Of a DNA stretch of 64,000 bases, positions 37,308-50,515 are shown in pieces (position 1 is the first letter of the stretch; the number at the start of each line of letters is the position of its first letter). The DNA is taken from positions 1,736,001 through 1,800,000 of the forward strand of contig JAALGZ010000007.1 of NCBI GenBank assembly GCA_015227615.1, read 5' to 3'. Under the pieces are notes generated by a model. That model saw nothing but the letters and a program-made list of their open reading frames with translations, made no database searches and was not told the origin of the DNA. The stretch is from Labyrinthula sp. Ha. Taxonomy: Eukaryota; Sar; Bigyra; Labyrinthulida; Labyrinthulaceae. The position numbers and the translations under genes were made by a program.

Positions 37308-40004
37308 ATGAGCACAATGCCACACACAGAATTCGAAGCTGCCAAGGAATATGTTAGAAATTTTAAGGGCTTGCTCCCGTTGAAGAAACAAAGGGCACTA
37401 TTTGGTTTGGAACAACAGGTGTCACTTTTCTCTTATCTCACCTATTAGGCAACAGTGGGTGATTACACTGGTCAAGAATTGAACAATCCTTCAACAGAAG
37501 AACAGAAGTTATTAGCTGCCTGGGCGCAATTTGAAGGGCTGCCTAAAGAGGAAGCAATGGCAGGATATGTGAAGATTGTAAGGCAGACGGACAACAACTT
37601 TAATCCGAACATTCGTGCTGAAACCCATCCTAATCTACGAAAATCTTATATTGTAAAATCAGCAAGTGCTGATGCCCAAGGGTCATTTCCCCCCCCTCCT
37701 CCAATTCGACGAGAGAAGAAAAAGCGACACGGAGGAAAGGAGCTGCACACAAAGTTTGGAGGCCCAAAAATTAAAAGAGCGCCCAAGAACGATGCAGAAA
37801 TGAACGCAGAGCTCGAAAAGAAATTTGGACAGCAGAAAGGAAAACATAATAAAGGTGGGGAGATAGATGAAAGGATGCGGAAACGAAGACAAGAAATTCG
37901 ACAAAAAGAAATGGATAGAAAAAATGAAAAAGCAAGTCAACTGTATGGGAACCTGAAAAATCAGAACACAAATAAAATTAACATTACTGTTCCACAGCAT
38001 GAAAATCAGTCATCTAAAATGAATGTCAATGTTGTTTCTGTGACGAAACCTAAGCTTCCAAAACCTGTTCACCGGAAGAGCTCCCTTTCTGAGCAAGCTA
38101 TGGAAAAAAATGAGCGTATGAGGAAAAGATTAGGGTACGCGGAAAGTGGTTCATTGTCTCATTCGGCAATTTTTGACGAGCAAGATTTTGCTGATCTACA
38201 ACATAATAATAATACAGTAATTGACACAGCACTAGTATCTGAATCTGACGCCGATTATTATGACCGTGGCCATACTGATTTTGATGAAGATTATGAAGGC
38301 GGGGAAGTCATGGGAATAGATGTACCAAATTCACCATATGGAGACTTAGAAAAAAACTTAGACTCAGATTTGAGGCGAAAGCACAAAAAAATAGAGGTAA
38401 AAAAACGATCAAGTTTGTATTCTGACAATGTCCTGCTGCGAAAGCTTAATCGAATCAACGATGCTCCGGAAACTCCGAAGAAATCTAGATACAAGTCAGG
38501 TACTTATGGATCTGTCGAATCTGTTGATCAGGAAGACTTAAAAGAGCTATTAAAGAGAACAAAGTCTGGAAAAAAATTAACTACAGAGGATCTTGCAGAA
38601 AAAGAGAAAAACTTGCACAAAAAACTAGAGGAGGCACTTGTGACCAATGAGTCGCAGGAGGGAACACCGCTAACCTCTTTCGACGAACCCCCGGTTGAAG
38701 ATGATGAGGGAGCAACACCTTACGTTCCACCTCCACCGATGAGAAACTCAAGTATTTTGGATGATGTTGAGAAACAGTTGAAAGCTTTCTATTTTACGCA
38801 TAACGAAGATATGTTCAAGGATTCAAAGAAAATAAGGAAAGTAGCTGCTTGGGCTGTAAAGAATGGCGTTGACAAGTTGAACGTGAAGTTAAGGAAAGTT
38901 TATGGGGAGGATTTGCATATGATGATGAAGCGAAAGAGTGTTGAATCGATGGACACGCAAATGCTACAAGAGGACAGGCTGGATGCTGATGTTGATAAGT
39001 TCTTTCAAGAAACTGAAAGGAATGCCAAACCCAAAACTGTTAGAAACAAGTATAATCAGAAGAAACAAGGAAAGTCTCAGCAGCGGTTTAGAAGATTAAG
39101 CTCTGAAGAGATTCAGAGCATTCAAAATGAAACGAGGCTTTCAAGGGTTCCACCTAAAAAATTCACACCCGACAACATTAGAAAAGTAGCGGCTAATAAA
39201 ATGAAGAAAATAGCACACTTGAAGAGAACTGCTAGACAAAGGAGCAGGTTAAAGTCTGACCATTCTCTGGCCTCTCGTAGCGAGTTGTTTTCCTCTGTTT
39301 CCCACAATAATGAATATGTTATGGACAATAGAAGGTTCAAAAAGTCTTTAGTTACTTTTCTTGTGGAGCATGAACCCGATCGAATAGACTACTGCTTGTC
39401 TAAGATGGTTAAGTTCAAACAAAAAAAAGGGTTGAGAAAGCTTAATCAAAACCTAAAACAAAAATATGGGACTGGGTTGCAAAACATTGGCACTCTTTTG
39501 AGAAATGAAGATGGTGATGAATACTCTTCACACTATGATCGTAGACGACAAGGAAGTTTTCTCTCTGTTGCAAGTGGAATTGTTCGGGTTTCCAGATCTA
39601 TCTCGCCTGAAAGTAGGGACTTGACAGAAGGCGATACAAAAATGCTGCATCTGTTTTTCGCCAAGCACGACTTAAGATATGTTAACGAAGAATCCATCGA
39701 CAACTTAATTGACTGGGTTTCCCAAAATGGTGTTGCCTCCTTAAATAGAAAGTTAAAAAAAAAGTATAAAGAAGACCTTGATGAGTTCAGTTTTTATGCT
39801 GAAAAACTTAAGATGGAGATTATCGAATTTTACCAGATTGTAGATCGAACAAAGTTGGCCAAAGATTTTGAAGGACTCGTTACCTGGGGAATAATTAATG
39901 GAAGAGACCAACTTAACACCAAACTATATGAAAAGTATGGGGTTAACCTTGACTCAGACACAAAAAATATTCAAGCTCATACCTTCCACGCTGATTTATT
40001 ATAA
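37308..40004 (+). CDS. Acyl-CoA-binding-domain protein with four C-terminal repeats
   Basis: Exons 37308-37418 and 37449-40004 join across a 30-nt intron (GTGTCAC...CTATTAG) to 888 residues. The join restores the ACBP signature LEQQATVGD; the ACBP domain covers about residues 5-87 and should bind long-chain acyl-CoA. A proline cluster (PPPPPI) and basic and acidic low-complexity regions follow. Four related segments of about 55 residues lie at about 474-530, 664-715, 761-815 and 824-875, each with a pattern like V.WA..NGV..LN.KL.KKYG.DL. They recall the short helical KYG repeats I know from oomycete and trypanosomatid proteins, but the match is by memory only. No signal peptide or membrane segment is seen. 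The gene is convergent with PheRS, with 96 bases between stops. Confidence 0.85.
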
Positions 40005-40100
40005 CTTAGGTACATTATATCTAGCTAAATATTGTGTTGAAGGGCAGGAATCTGGCCTTAACCTGTTGACTATTTAATCCAAAGAATAGGTGTTTTCGTG

Positions 40101-41276
40101 TTAGCGAAGTGTACAATTACTCAGATTTTGTTCTATTTTCTCTCTCACAATAAATTGTAGCGTATCTATTTCTTCATTTGTTAAGTTTCTTTCCATCGAC
40201 CTATACGTGATTCTATAACACTTACTTTTCTGGTTAACTTTCGTATTAAAGAATTCATCAACAAGTGAAACAGATTCTATTAAATCACCCCCAACTCCTC
40301 GTATAACATCAAAGAAGTCGTTCTCAACAAACTCTTCTCCAGTGTACATACTCACATCTTTGAAGATAGGAGGATACTTTGAAAATGGTTTAAAGGTTGC
40401 GCTCCGAACTTCATCTGCCGCTTTTCCTTCTAAATTGCGAAATTGGGAGAGAAACCTTTCATCCTGCGACCAGAATAAACGCACGTCAGGAATATTGAAA
40501 AGAATCATAGCAAGTCTCTCCAAACCTATTCCAAAGGCCCATCCAATACTATTGGACTTTCCACTATTTTTAAGTATCTCAGTCTTGATCAAACCACAAC
40601 CCAGTATTTCCAACCACTGTTTATTAAACTCAACTTCAACTTCAAAACTAGGGTCAGTAAAAGGAAACGAATCTTCATTCCACCTAATATTTGTTTCACT
40701 GCCGAAAAGGTGTTTACACAAGCCAGTCAACTCATCCCGCATATCATTCTCAACTTCTTCCTTTTGCGTATTTGAAGGAAACAATTTTCCAGCATCAATT
40801 TGATGAAAAACAGGGTAGTGAGTTGAATCTATCTCGTCTTTTCTATAAACATCAGCACAGAGAATGTAATTATCAAAACCTTGAGAGAAGATAGTGGTTT
40901 GATGAGCAGTTGCCTGACTTCTTAGTATAGTATTCTCATCATAATAAAAAGTATCAGACATACTCTTGCAAATATGATTTTCGGGAATAAGCAGATCGTC
41001 AAACGCTTCCTTTGTTGAGACCAATGGTTCAAACTCTTCAAACTTGTTATATCCATTGAAATAGTCAAAAACAAGGTCTTTTGTTATTTTCAATGGATGG
41101 TCTTTTTGTTTAAACAAATTCCTACCAATGTAATTTGTTAAGTGCGGCGAGATATTGTTTGTTGGTGTTTGTCTAGATAAATCTTTGACGGTTTTCAGAA
41201 ACACATTATTACCAAAATGTAAAAGGTTTGAAGCCATGATTTCTATTGGATAAGAACAGGATTTGGGACATGTCAT
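40101..41276 (-). CDS. FARS2: Phenylalanyl-tRNA synthetase, mitochondrial
   Basis: This monomeric class II enzyme charges tRNA-Phe for mitochondrial translation. The 391-residue frame has no intron. A short leader is followed by the catalytic domain with TAHQTTIFSQG, the motif 2 region ending ADVYRKDEIDSTHYPVFHQ (about 141-159), and motif 3, GWAFGIGLERLAMILF (245-260). Residues about 295-391 are the FDX-ACB anticodon-binding domain (FKPFSKYPPIFKDVS) that marks the organellar form. Human FARS2 is somewhat longer. The first ATG at 41276 is used; a second at residue 14 is possible. Confidence 0.95.
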   Translation of the reverse strand: MTCPKSCSYPIEIMASNLLHFGNNVFLKTVKDLSRQTPTNNISPHLTNYIGRNLFKQKDHPLKITKDLVFDYFNGYNKFEEFEPLVSTKEAFDDLLIPENHICKSMSDTFYYDENTILRSQATAHQTTIFSQGFDNYILCADVYRKDEIDSTHYPVFHQIDAGKLFPSNTQKEEVENDMRDELTGLCKHLFGSETNIRWNEDSFPFTDPSFEVEVEFNKQWLEILGCGLIKTEILKNSGKSNSIGWAFGIGLERLAMILFNIPDVRLFWSQDERFLSQFRNLEGKAADEVRSATFKPFSKYPPIFKDVSMYTGEEFVENDFFDVIRGVGGDLIESVSLVDEFFNTKVNQKSKCYRITYRSMERNLTNEEIDTLQFIVREKIEQNLSNCTLR

Positions 41277-44200
41277 TGGTCCCAGAAACTGAGAAAGAGG
41301 AATACTGAAAGCACCGTTTTAAGTCTATCAGTTAAAGTTTAAAGGTGAAGGAAAATTTATATTTGAGCTTGACTTAATCTAAAAGCCAGGTGTCGTGGTC
41401 ATGTTCCTCTTCTTCCTAAGAAAGATTAGTTCTTGTATTAGAAAGTTACCCTTTCCCCACAAGCGCAATAAAAGAATAAAGTTGTTGCTATAATTATAGA
41501 TAGCGATGTGGTAAATGTCATATCCATCTTGGTTTATCTTTTTTCTCCTGCTTTATTATACGATTTTTCAGTCACGCTTTGTCTCACTTCGGTGATTTTT
41601 TTTCACTGTTCAGCCTGTACGATCTAGTATAAATTAGAATTTCAAGGCATCGGTAATGCACCATTTGAAAATATTTTTGTTTGTGAGAATATATTATGCT
41701 CTTCGATAAATCAGTGTAACGCATTGCGTGCTTAGAGCGTCGAAAAGAACACCGATGTTTCTAAAGATTCGAGAAGAAGTTAATAGTTTAAATTATGCTA
41801 AATAATACTGTTTATCAAAAATAGATACGGAACTTAATGCTATTTTTCTAACAATCGCGCCTAGCTAAATCTTGGCAACAAATAATAGTAACATCTCTAC
41901 AAGAAAAATTGTATAGGTGATTTCAAATGAGAAGTTTAGATAGTATATTAAAATTTCAAATCATTTAATAAATTATTAAAAATTTTTCTTCCGTTTTAAG
42001 TTTTAGGCATAACTGGTTCTAACACCACAAGAAATTGTTCAACCTAAGGAAACTGCCATGATTTTACTCAAGCCCAATAAGAAAACATATGAGATCTTAA
42101 ACTCACTATCAAAATTATACCATATTAATTTAAAAAATATTAAGCCCAGAACAAAATTATAAAAGGGAACAAGCAAAGGAAGGATCTACCCTTATTCTCA
42201 TGTTTTTCCGTGGTAGGAAACACATCTTAGTTATTGACCTTATACTTCTGATCCCTATTTGGCTGAATTAGGTATATTTGGGAAATACTATAAGGAACCC
42301 ATATCTATTAATCATACATATTTATATTGACGTATAGCTGTATCGCTTCTAGTTTACCTACGTTGTGTCTGTAGCTAGAAACTTATTTTGTTCTAAGGAA
42401 GACAAGTGAAGGATAACATATTGGCGTGTACCAAAAAAATATATTCCAACTAGGTGAAAGGCCTACTTTCTGTTAGCTATGCAATATGCATAATTTATTC
42501 TCTGTTACCAATATGAATAGGTAATTGTTCAAAGCTGATTTTTAATTAGTAAGACTTAAGCTGTCCTCAAATTCTAATTTGACGTCAGTCTCCACTCATT
42601 AACAGTCAAACAGAGTGTTGCATTGCCTGACATGAGCTTAATACGAAACTGAAAATTACTATATTAACCTAGAAGCAATAAATGTTATGGGTATCTCTAA
42701 TGAAACATCACCTTATTGAATTTTGCATTTAGATTAGGGTTGCATAATGAGTTCTGATTGAGAAGTCATTACGACATTGAGGATATGGTTGAGGATTTCC
42801 GAGGAAATGAATGGGAATTTCGTAAGAATTGACTAAGGATTTATTAGGTGTCTTGAGGGGATTTTTGATAACTCTCGTTAAGAAATTTTAGTTTCCTGAC
42901 CAAAACTAGAGGATCTTTCAAGCTTTCTTCGAGTGAGTTTGAGTTAAAGCTTAAAAATCCTCTTTTGGTTTTTGTCAATCTTCTCGATTCAGGTCACCAA
43001 CTTCCGATATACATTACACTACAGGGGCGTTAGTTTATTTTACTTCAAAATCATTTTCTGGCTTCTGTAAAGTTTCCTTATTTTAAATTATTTGCAGAGG
43101 TTGTTTCCCATCCAGTGGATATGTTGCCAGTATTACACCCGATCCAATGTAATTATTTTCCTTTTTCGTGGTGGAAGACCATGTCCTATGAATTCTTGCT
43201 TAAAGAATGAGAGCAGAAAAATATAGACCTCACAAATTGCACTAGCTTTTTCTAATTTTGCTGTGTTTTCTAAGATTGTTCTACTACTGCTGTGCCTATG
43301 CTTGCCTATCATGTTTCATTCAACAAGAATTAGTACAATGATAGATTCTAGAGATCAAGAACCTTTATTCAAACAGTATGGTAGGAGGCATCTCAAACTT
43401 TTGTTTCACCAAGGCAAGTTTAGTCAAAAATAGTGACAATAGCTTTTAATTTTGCTCTGTGTATTGTTACTGATATTAAAGTTGTCTAGGCGTTACACCG
43501 TTTGCGGTAACCTATCTACGGCCACAATACTATATTTCAAGTTCCTGGCATTTCAATAACTTTTGCTTTGTTTCTTGCGCGGATCTTTTGATACTGACAG
43601 AGCCTTAACCGACAGGAAATAATTAAATGAGTATTGGTGCTTGCTGCAAACGGATCTTTAGGTTCATGAGGAATCATTAATTCAGCAAACCAACAAAAAT
43701 ACAGCCCATTGCAACTTGTTGACAGGTTCAGTGCCATCTAAAATTGTCTTACCAGTTGAATCCTTATACAATGCTCTAACGCATAGTTTCTTTAGCTTCA
43801 CAGTTTAAATGAAGCAGCCATGAGTCTGGTCTATTGATTAACGATTATTAGATGGCCATTATCGTTTAATTATTGCACTAGGACCTTTAACTTTTAAGAC
43901 TAGGAAATCGATACTACAATTTAGAAGTTAAACCCATTTTAACTCAAGTAAAGTAGAAGTAAAGCTACTTCAAAGCATATTTAGGATAATATTCTCAGGG
44001 CAAAATTTCCCCGTAGTACACAACTTCACATTTTGCTATATTTTGTTGCTGACACGCCTCTGTAGAAAAAAAAAGAGACAACTTCCAAGCAATATCATAA
44101 AATCTCTTTCGACGCGATGACCATTAATTTCCTTGTATACGAGCATATGAAAAAATACTGCATCTGGATATAAAAATAAAGGACACACAAGAAACTATGG

Positions 44201-45216
44201 TACATTTCACATTTAGGGATGGTTGAACTAATGAGTTCCAGTGGCCGAAGCAGTCACTTGCTTCGTTACTCTTGATGGGAATACGGCGCAGGGCTTATGT
44301 ACAAGTAACCAAACATAGAGGCTCTAAAACTGTAGCATGACCTAGCTTCCCAGTATGAAGAAAGCGTTAGACAGTAACTGAAACTTTCGACTCTACCTTC
44401 GCTTATGTTTACGGCTTAATGGTAGCCCAATTTTCCTGAGAGTAGCTGACATTAGTCGTAAGATAAGAATTTCCGTACAACATTTTTTTTCAAGTAGCCT
44501 TCAAAAAAAAAAAAATAAAAATTTTGAATCCAAAGTACAGTGATTGAAGTAGTCATTCTGAGAATTTCACTTTTTGTATTTCTTTTCTAGAGTCGCATCT
44601 ATTAGGCGTTTTGTAGAAGATATGCGAGTTAGTATTGCAATATTTCCCTTTGCTTGCGTAGTTTATGTGCATACTATTAACTAAATTAAATTAAGGGAGA
44701 TTTCTTCTCCATACTGCCTGACTGTGTGTTTCTTTTTATGGTTTATATAAACCACAGATGGCAGTCATTTAACAGGGTACTGAATGTCTTCACGTATGAA
44801 GAGATTATTAATTGATAGTAGTTGCTCTGCTATCAATATAGATGCCCCTAAACACGCAGCCTTTCAATGTTACTTTCTTTGTGCTAAGCGAGCGCTACTG
44901 TCAGGTTGGTAGAAACGGTTATGGTTGCGTTAGACATTGAGAGTAAGAGAAAATAGGGGTGAGGAGAATGTACAACCCTTAATATTCTTTTTTTTTTGTT
45001 CTTTAAAAGTTTTCTGGAAGTAGTTTAAGTTTTGAATTTAGTTTAGTTATCTCGGAATTATCCTAGTGCTTGCAGTTCTAGCGTCACTTTTGTGAATTCC
45101 GTTGTTCTCTGATATGAAAGCATTTTAAGTTAATTAAATGTTTCTTCCCGACTTCATAGCACCAGTTCTGTTTCGGTATTTCGGGAAGTCACCAACTTTT
45201 CAATCCCTTTATTACC
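41277..45216. other. Gene-poor stretch
   Basis: No gene, RNA or clear repeat is recognised; open frames stay below about 70 codons. The divergent space between PheRS and the myosin must hold both promoters, but only the palindrome at 45217 stands out. Confidence 0.4.
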
Positions 45217-45232
45217 GGCCAAAATTTTGGCC
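45217..45232. promoter_or_regulatory. Perfect 16-bp palindrome upstream of the myosin gene
   Basis: GGCCAAAATTTTGGCC is a perfect palindrome ending 60 bp before the myosin ATG. It resembles GGCCATTTGGCC upstream of ALA synthase. A binding site for a dimeric factor is possible. Confidence 0.35.
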
Positions 45233-45292
45233 CGATAAAAATAAAGCTTCGTGCAAAAAAAGTTGATATACAAACTGTATAATCCAACTACT

Positions 45293-48200
45293 ATGAACCC
45301 AGCAGATGAGCATCAATTTGTGAAAGGGCAAACCGTCTGGGTAAATACGATTCTAATAAACAATTACATGTATTTAGGTCCCTCATGAATCAGTTGGATA
45401 CACTAAAGGCATAGTCCTTACGAATCAGAACCGTGTCGGTTTGGTTGACGTGCAATTAAACGAATTTGAGACTACTAAAGAAGTTAAAGCTGATGTGCTG
45501 TTCGCAGTTGATGTAGAAGACTCAGTTATGCTTGCTACGGAAGATTTGACCAAGTTTCCAGATTTACATCGACCTGCACTGTTAGAAGCACTGAGACAAA
45601 GATTCCTTAAGAACAAAATTTACACGTACACGGGACACATCTTAATCGCAATAAATCCCTTCAAGGAACTTCAATTATATACAGAAAAAATTAAGCAGAG
45701 GTACATGCAAGCTCTAGTGAACACTGACTCACTATCTCCGCATATATATAACATTGCAAATCGTAGTTTTCATAGTATGCTGGAGAATGAAAACTTGAAT
45801 CAATCTATTCTCGTTTCGGGGGAAAGCGGCGCGGGAAAAACCGTAAGTACAAAAATTGTTTTGGATTTTTTAACAAGTGCATCAAATGCTGAACAATCTT
45901 TTTCGGAAAAGGTTTTACAGAGTAATCCTGTATTGGAAGCGTTTGGAAATGCAGTTACTTTGCGGAACGATAACTCAAGTCGATTTGGAAAGTTGATTGA
46001 ATTAAAGTTTAAGGACCAGAGACTTAGCGGATGTAGAATAGACACTTATCTTCTTGAAAAAGCTCGGGTTATGCAGCATAGTGCAGGGGAAAGGACATTT
46101 CACATTTTCTACGAGCTTCAAGCTGGATTAACTAATAAGGAAAAGGATGACTTGGATTTTTTACATGTTGAGGATGCAACCATAACAAATGTGCATGACC
46201 AAAGAGTTGCAAATCTACGTTCTGACATATCAGATTTAGGGCAATGGGAAAAAACTTTGGCTGCAATGCGAGCTGTTGGGATTAGTGACAAAGAAATAAC
46301 AGAGCTTAAGAAGTTGGTTTCTGCGACTATGCATTTTGGAGAAGTTAATTTTGAGGAGATTCCTGGAAGCATGGAAGGTGCTTGTAAAATTTCTGAGGAG
46401 ACAGAGGAAAATGTTAGGTCGATTTGTAAGTTGCTTCAAGTGGATTATCACAAGTTAGAGCTTGCATTTTGCTCAAGAACAATTACCTTGAATAGCAAGC
46501 ATATGGGGAATAAAATTTTAGTAAAACCACATAATGTCAATCAAGCTTTAGAAGCACGAAATGCATTGACAATGGCACTTTACGAAAGAGCTTTCCTATG
46601 GCTTGTGTGGAAGATTAACAAGAGCATGGAAACGGGTAAGTCTTCTACCAAAAAATCTCTTACTAAGAAGAAAGGGAATTACTATCATGATGGCTGTATA
46701 AATTGTTTGGATATATTTGGGTTTGAGGTGTTTAAGCAAAACTCTTTTGAGCAACTGTTTATTAACTATGCGAATGAGGTTTTACAGCAGCTATTTAATG
46801 ACTTCGTGTTTAAGGTAGAGCAAGCAGTATACAAGACAGAAGGTATAGACTGGAGTCAAATAACTTACCCTGATAATTTTGGTTGCATCCAATTAATTGA
46901 AGATAGGAAGCAAGGGTTGCTGAAGCTAATGGATGATGAATGCTTGTATCCTAAGGGAAGTGATTCTTCTCTACATGATAAAATAAACAGGTTATTAACC
47001 AAGAAATTTAAAGCTATAACAGTTGATGCTAAAACAGAAAAGGGACATAACTTATTTACAATTGCACATTTTGCTAAAGGGGTTCAATACACGACGAAAT
47101 CATTTTGCGTGAAGAACAAGAATGAACTACGTCAGGAGCAAATAACCTGCATTAGAGAATCGAATAGTGAGTTTGTTAAATACCTGCTCCCGGCTGATGT
47201 TTCCAAGGCTTCAGGTGCAGTTAATGCTCATTACTTCGATGATGTCGAGACTGAAAAAGAAAAGAAAAAGCGAAGAAAGCAATCCATGGCGCCAAAAGCT
47301 ACTATGAAGTCAAATAATAAGTTGCAACAGAATACCGTTGGACATAACTTTAAAGATGAACTTGCTCTTGCAATAGAAAAAATAAAAGCTTCGCAGCTGC
47401 ACTTTATTCGTTGTATCAAAGGTAATGATCAATCTGAACCTGGAGAGTTGGATAGAAAAAGAACACTTGAGCAGTTGAATTATTCTGGAGTTTTGGAGGC
47501 TGTGCGTATCAGTCGGTTAGGTTATAGCTCAAGGTTCTTGTTCAAAGATTTTGTTGGCAGATTTTTTTCTTTAGCAGGCCCGACATTTAAGAGAATAAAG
47601 AGTTCCCAAAATAACGCATTCTTGAACGCAACGAAGGATATCGTAGACTTAAACAACTTAGTACGAATTGATGACTACCAGATTGGAAAAACAAAGATTT
47701 TTCTGAAGGCAGATGCATTTATAAACCTTGAAAACCTCAAAAGAAAAAAGCTGCTTAAGTATGCAGTTTTATTGCAAAGGAATATAAGGTCATTTTTGTT
47801 TCGTAAAATGATAAACAAGAGAGTTGAAGAAACACGAAAGAAAAAAGCAAGAGAAGAAGAAATCAAGAGAAAAAAGCTAGAGGCTAAGAGAAACACAGCC
47901 CAGAAAAAGGTTGATTCTCCCCCTGTAGAATTTCAAAGGAGATTACCAAGCAGTCAACCAGGCCCTCCCCCACCTACTCAACCTTTACAGCGGGAGCGTC
48001 CTGCAACAATGCCAAAAGAATACATCGCTCAAGTTCCTTCAGAAGTAGAAGAAGAACAAGATGACCCTACCGTATTCTCGGGGCATAATGATGCCATTGA
48101 CACATCGGCAACTCCCCTAGGGGCCCTTCTGCAAGCCCTTTTTGCCCAGATTAACATGAATTTAGATGAGGAAACAGAGACATATATTATTTCGGTAGGT

Positions 48201-48977
48201 ACTGTTGCGCTGGCTATTGGTTTGTTATCCATAGTCAACTTTAAAATTGTTATTAATCTGCTTCTTACATGCTTGGGTATTGCTTTGGTGCTTCTAGTTG
48301 TGGTGGAGCTCAAGATCAGAAGCGATAAGAGAAGGATGGATATCTACCAGGTTCACCGTGGAAGTAGATCTAGATCCAGATCAAGAGCGAGTAGATCCTT
48401 TGCTGAGGACAACTATAACCATCTTCCAGAAGTAACTAGAACTGTTGTAATGGATGATCGGAGCAGAAGAGGCTCTAAGCGTTCCATTCGAAGCCAGAAA
48501 AGCAGGGCTGCCGCAAGGAAGAGGTCAAAAAGTAGAAGCAGCAAGAAGAATTATCAGACGATGCGAAGCCGCAATAGCGTAAAATCTAAAACCGCAAAGC
48601 AACCTGCAAAGGAGACAAGCCAACGTCAACTTAAGAAGTACAAGTCTGTTCGTTCACTTGGGACTGGATCTGGATTCAACTTTGGCAAGGCCGAAACTAG
48701 GGAGACTTTCATCACAGAAGATAGGTCGGCTTATGATGAACTCTCTACTGCAGAGAGAATTAACATTGAGGGCAATGTCCGTAGATCAAGACGTAGTTTG
48801 AAAAAGATGCAAGGCACTCAAAAGAAAAAATTTGGCGGCCTTACGTTGAATAGGAAGAATACGAAGAAGGTGAAAGATGTAAGCGGAACCTCAAAGAACT
48901 CCTCAACAAAAGTATTGACAAGAAAAGACTCAAAATACGCGGGGTTGAGCTACACCTTTCCGGATAAAAAAAGCTAG
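45293..48977 (+). CDS. Myosin heavy chain with C-terminal membrane hairpin
   Basis: Exon 1 (45293-45340) joins exon 2 (45378-48977) across a 37-nt intron; the join gives the typical SH3-like start (VKGQTVWVPHESVG) and 1215 residues. The motor is complete: P-loop GESGAGKT (about 163-170), switch I NDNSSRFGK (213-221), switch II DIFGFE (461-466), and the LNYSGVLEAVRISRLGY and IGKTKIFLKA blocks before the converter end (about 795). One IQ motif (LQRNIRSFLFRK) would bind one light chain. A basic charged segment and a proline-rich stretch (SSQPGPPPPTQP) follow. Residues about 951-995 hold two hydrophobic helices with a short gap, a likely membrane hairpin, then an Arg/Ser-rich basic tail. It likely carries membrane cargo along actin. 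I cannot assign a class. Confidence 0.9.
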
Positions 48978-49103
48978 TTAAGATGAGATTGTGCTGTATT
49001 TATTGTCAGGGGTCGAGGGTGTATAACTACATTAGCTTTTTGAGTTAGAAGGTATGAGTCTCTATTTATTGACACTTGACAAAGGTACAAAACGTGTTAA
49101 TAT

Positions 49104-50515
49104 CTAGATGTTACTTTCTGTTGCTTCTAATAGTTGTCGCACAGCAAATCTATGCGGTGCTCCCGTACCGGAATAATTTCCATGGCCATAAATATTGTGA
49201 ACTGAAAACTCTGTGGCTTCAACAACATCCCCAATCGCCTGAACCCCTAGAACCTTTTGCACTTCTAGAGATATGTCAACGGTATATTGTCCATCATGGT
49301 ACGCATTGTTCAACAAGGCGAACTTAGCTGAGTTTCTATGGTTTGATGTCGTCGAATGGTGCTTTGAAACTTCATAATGTTTAACAATTTTCTTTGAAGA
49401 CTGTTTCAGGGCTAAATTAGGCCAAGTACTTCGTGGCATAAAAGCCACACTCTGAACCTCCTTAACTTGTAAACCAATGGTGGTAATAAACTCAACCTCT
49501 CCAATCTCAGGTTCTACGTCGATTTCTGCGTAAAAAACAACAATCAAATACTGAACTTTCTTGGCAACATTAAACTCTTGCCAGCAGCATAGCGGAATTA
49601 GTTGCTCCTCAGTGAGATCCAAACCTGTTTCTTCTCTTACTTCTCTCGCTGCACCAGTCTCCAAGGACTCACCACTCTCTACATGACCGCCTGGAAACAC
49701 CCACAGGTCATTGTACGCACCATTTTTTCTGTGTTGTCTTTGAGTGATCATCAAATATTCTTCGCAGTCACCTTCTTTGTAATCATCCGACTCTTTCTTA
49801 TGAAAACGCAGAACTGGGAGTACCACGCAAGCAACCCGGACGGGCTTTGCAGTCTTTTCTTGGATAACAACTGGAATAACTGTGTTCATAAAAGTTCTGA
49901 AGAAAACTCCAATTGTGTCATCTCTCATCGTATAAGCACCAGCGGGTAAGATGTAAAGCTTTTTTTTTTCTAAAGTAAAATTGTTCAGTTCTTCTTGTTC
50001 CCAGTTCTCAAACATTGCCTCATCTTTGCTCTTCTTTCTGAGAGTAAGTTTCTTCTTTGCTCTTTGTTTTAATTTTTTATTAAGAAGATTCATTTCACCC
50101 TCTTTCTCCTCCTTTGAAAGTTGCTTTGTACCATTTTCATGATTAGAAACGATTAAAGATTTGTTAGGAAGAGCTTCAAGAACAACAAGAGATGGATTCT
50201 CTGTTTTTTCTGGCTTCAAGCCAGCTTTAAGAAAGATATCTGTGCCAAAACGAACCGGATCAAATGAACATCTACCAGATTTATCTCTCAAATATACCAG
50301 CGGAAAACTTTGTTTATGCTAAAAGTTACAGTAAGAAAACAGAACACTTTAAAAGTAAAGCTTCCACGTAAAGGGAATGGACTCTTATTCCCTTTTGGGT
50401 TGTTCTTGCTTGAAATAGGTCTCCTTTCCTTAGAAACTCTACTCTTCGCTTTATACTTTCTAGTAGGTTTCTTATAAGTTAACTCATTCAACCCTTTTTC
50501 AACATCACCTATCAT
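49104..50515 (-). CDS. Nudix hydrolase, NUDT17-like
   Basis: Exon 1 (50515-50348) and exon 2 (50318-49104) join across a 29-nt intron (GTGTTC...CTTTTAG) in phase 0 to 460 residues. The Nudix box lies at about 264-287 (GHVESGESLETGAAREV, then REETGL) and has every signature residue, so it should cleave a nucleoside diphosphate linked to another moiety with Mg2+. The long N-terminus, with a Lys-rich coiled segment (KKLKQRAKKKLTLRKKSK), sets it apart from minimal Nudix enzymes. The resemblance to NUDT17, an mRNA-cap hydrolase, is tentative. It converges on the myosin gene, with 126 bases between stops. The unspliced frame of exon 2 begins with no ATG, which supports the intron. Confidence 0.85.

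Noticed and set aside
40342-40803. 153-codon open frame on the plus strand
   Set aside because: Antisense to mitochondrial PheRS; no motif.
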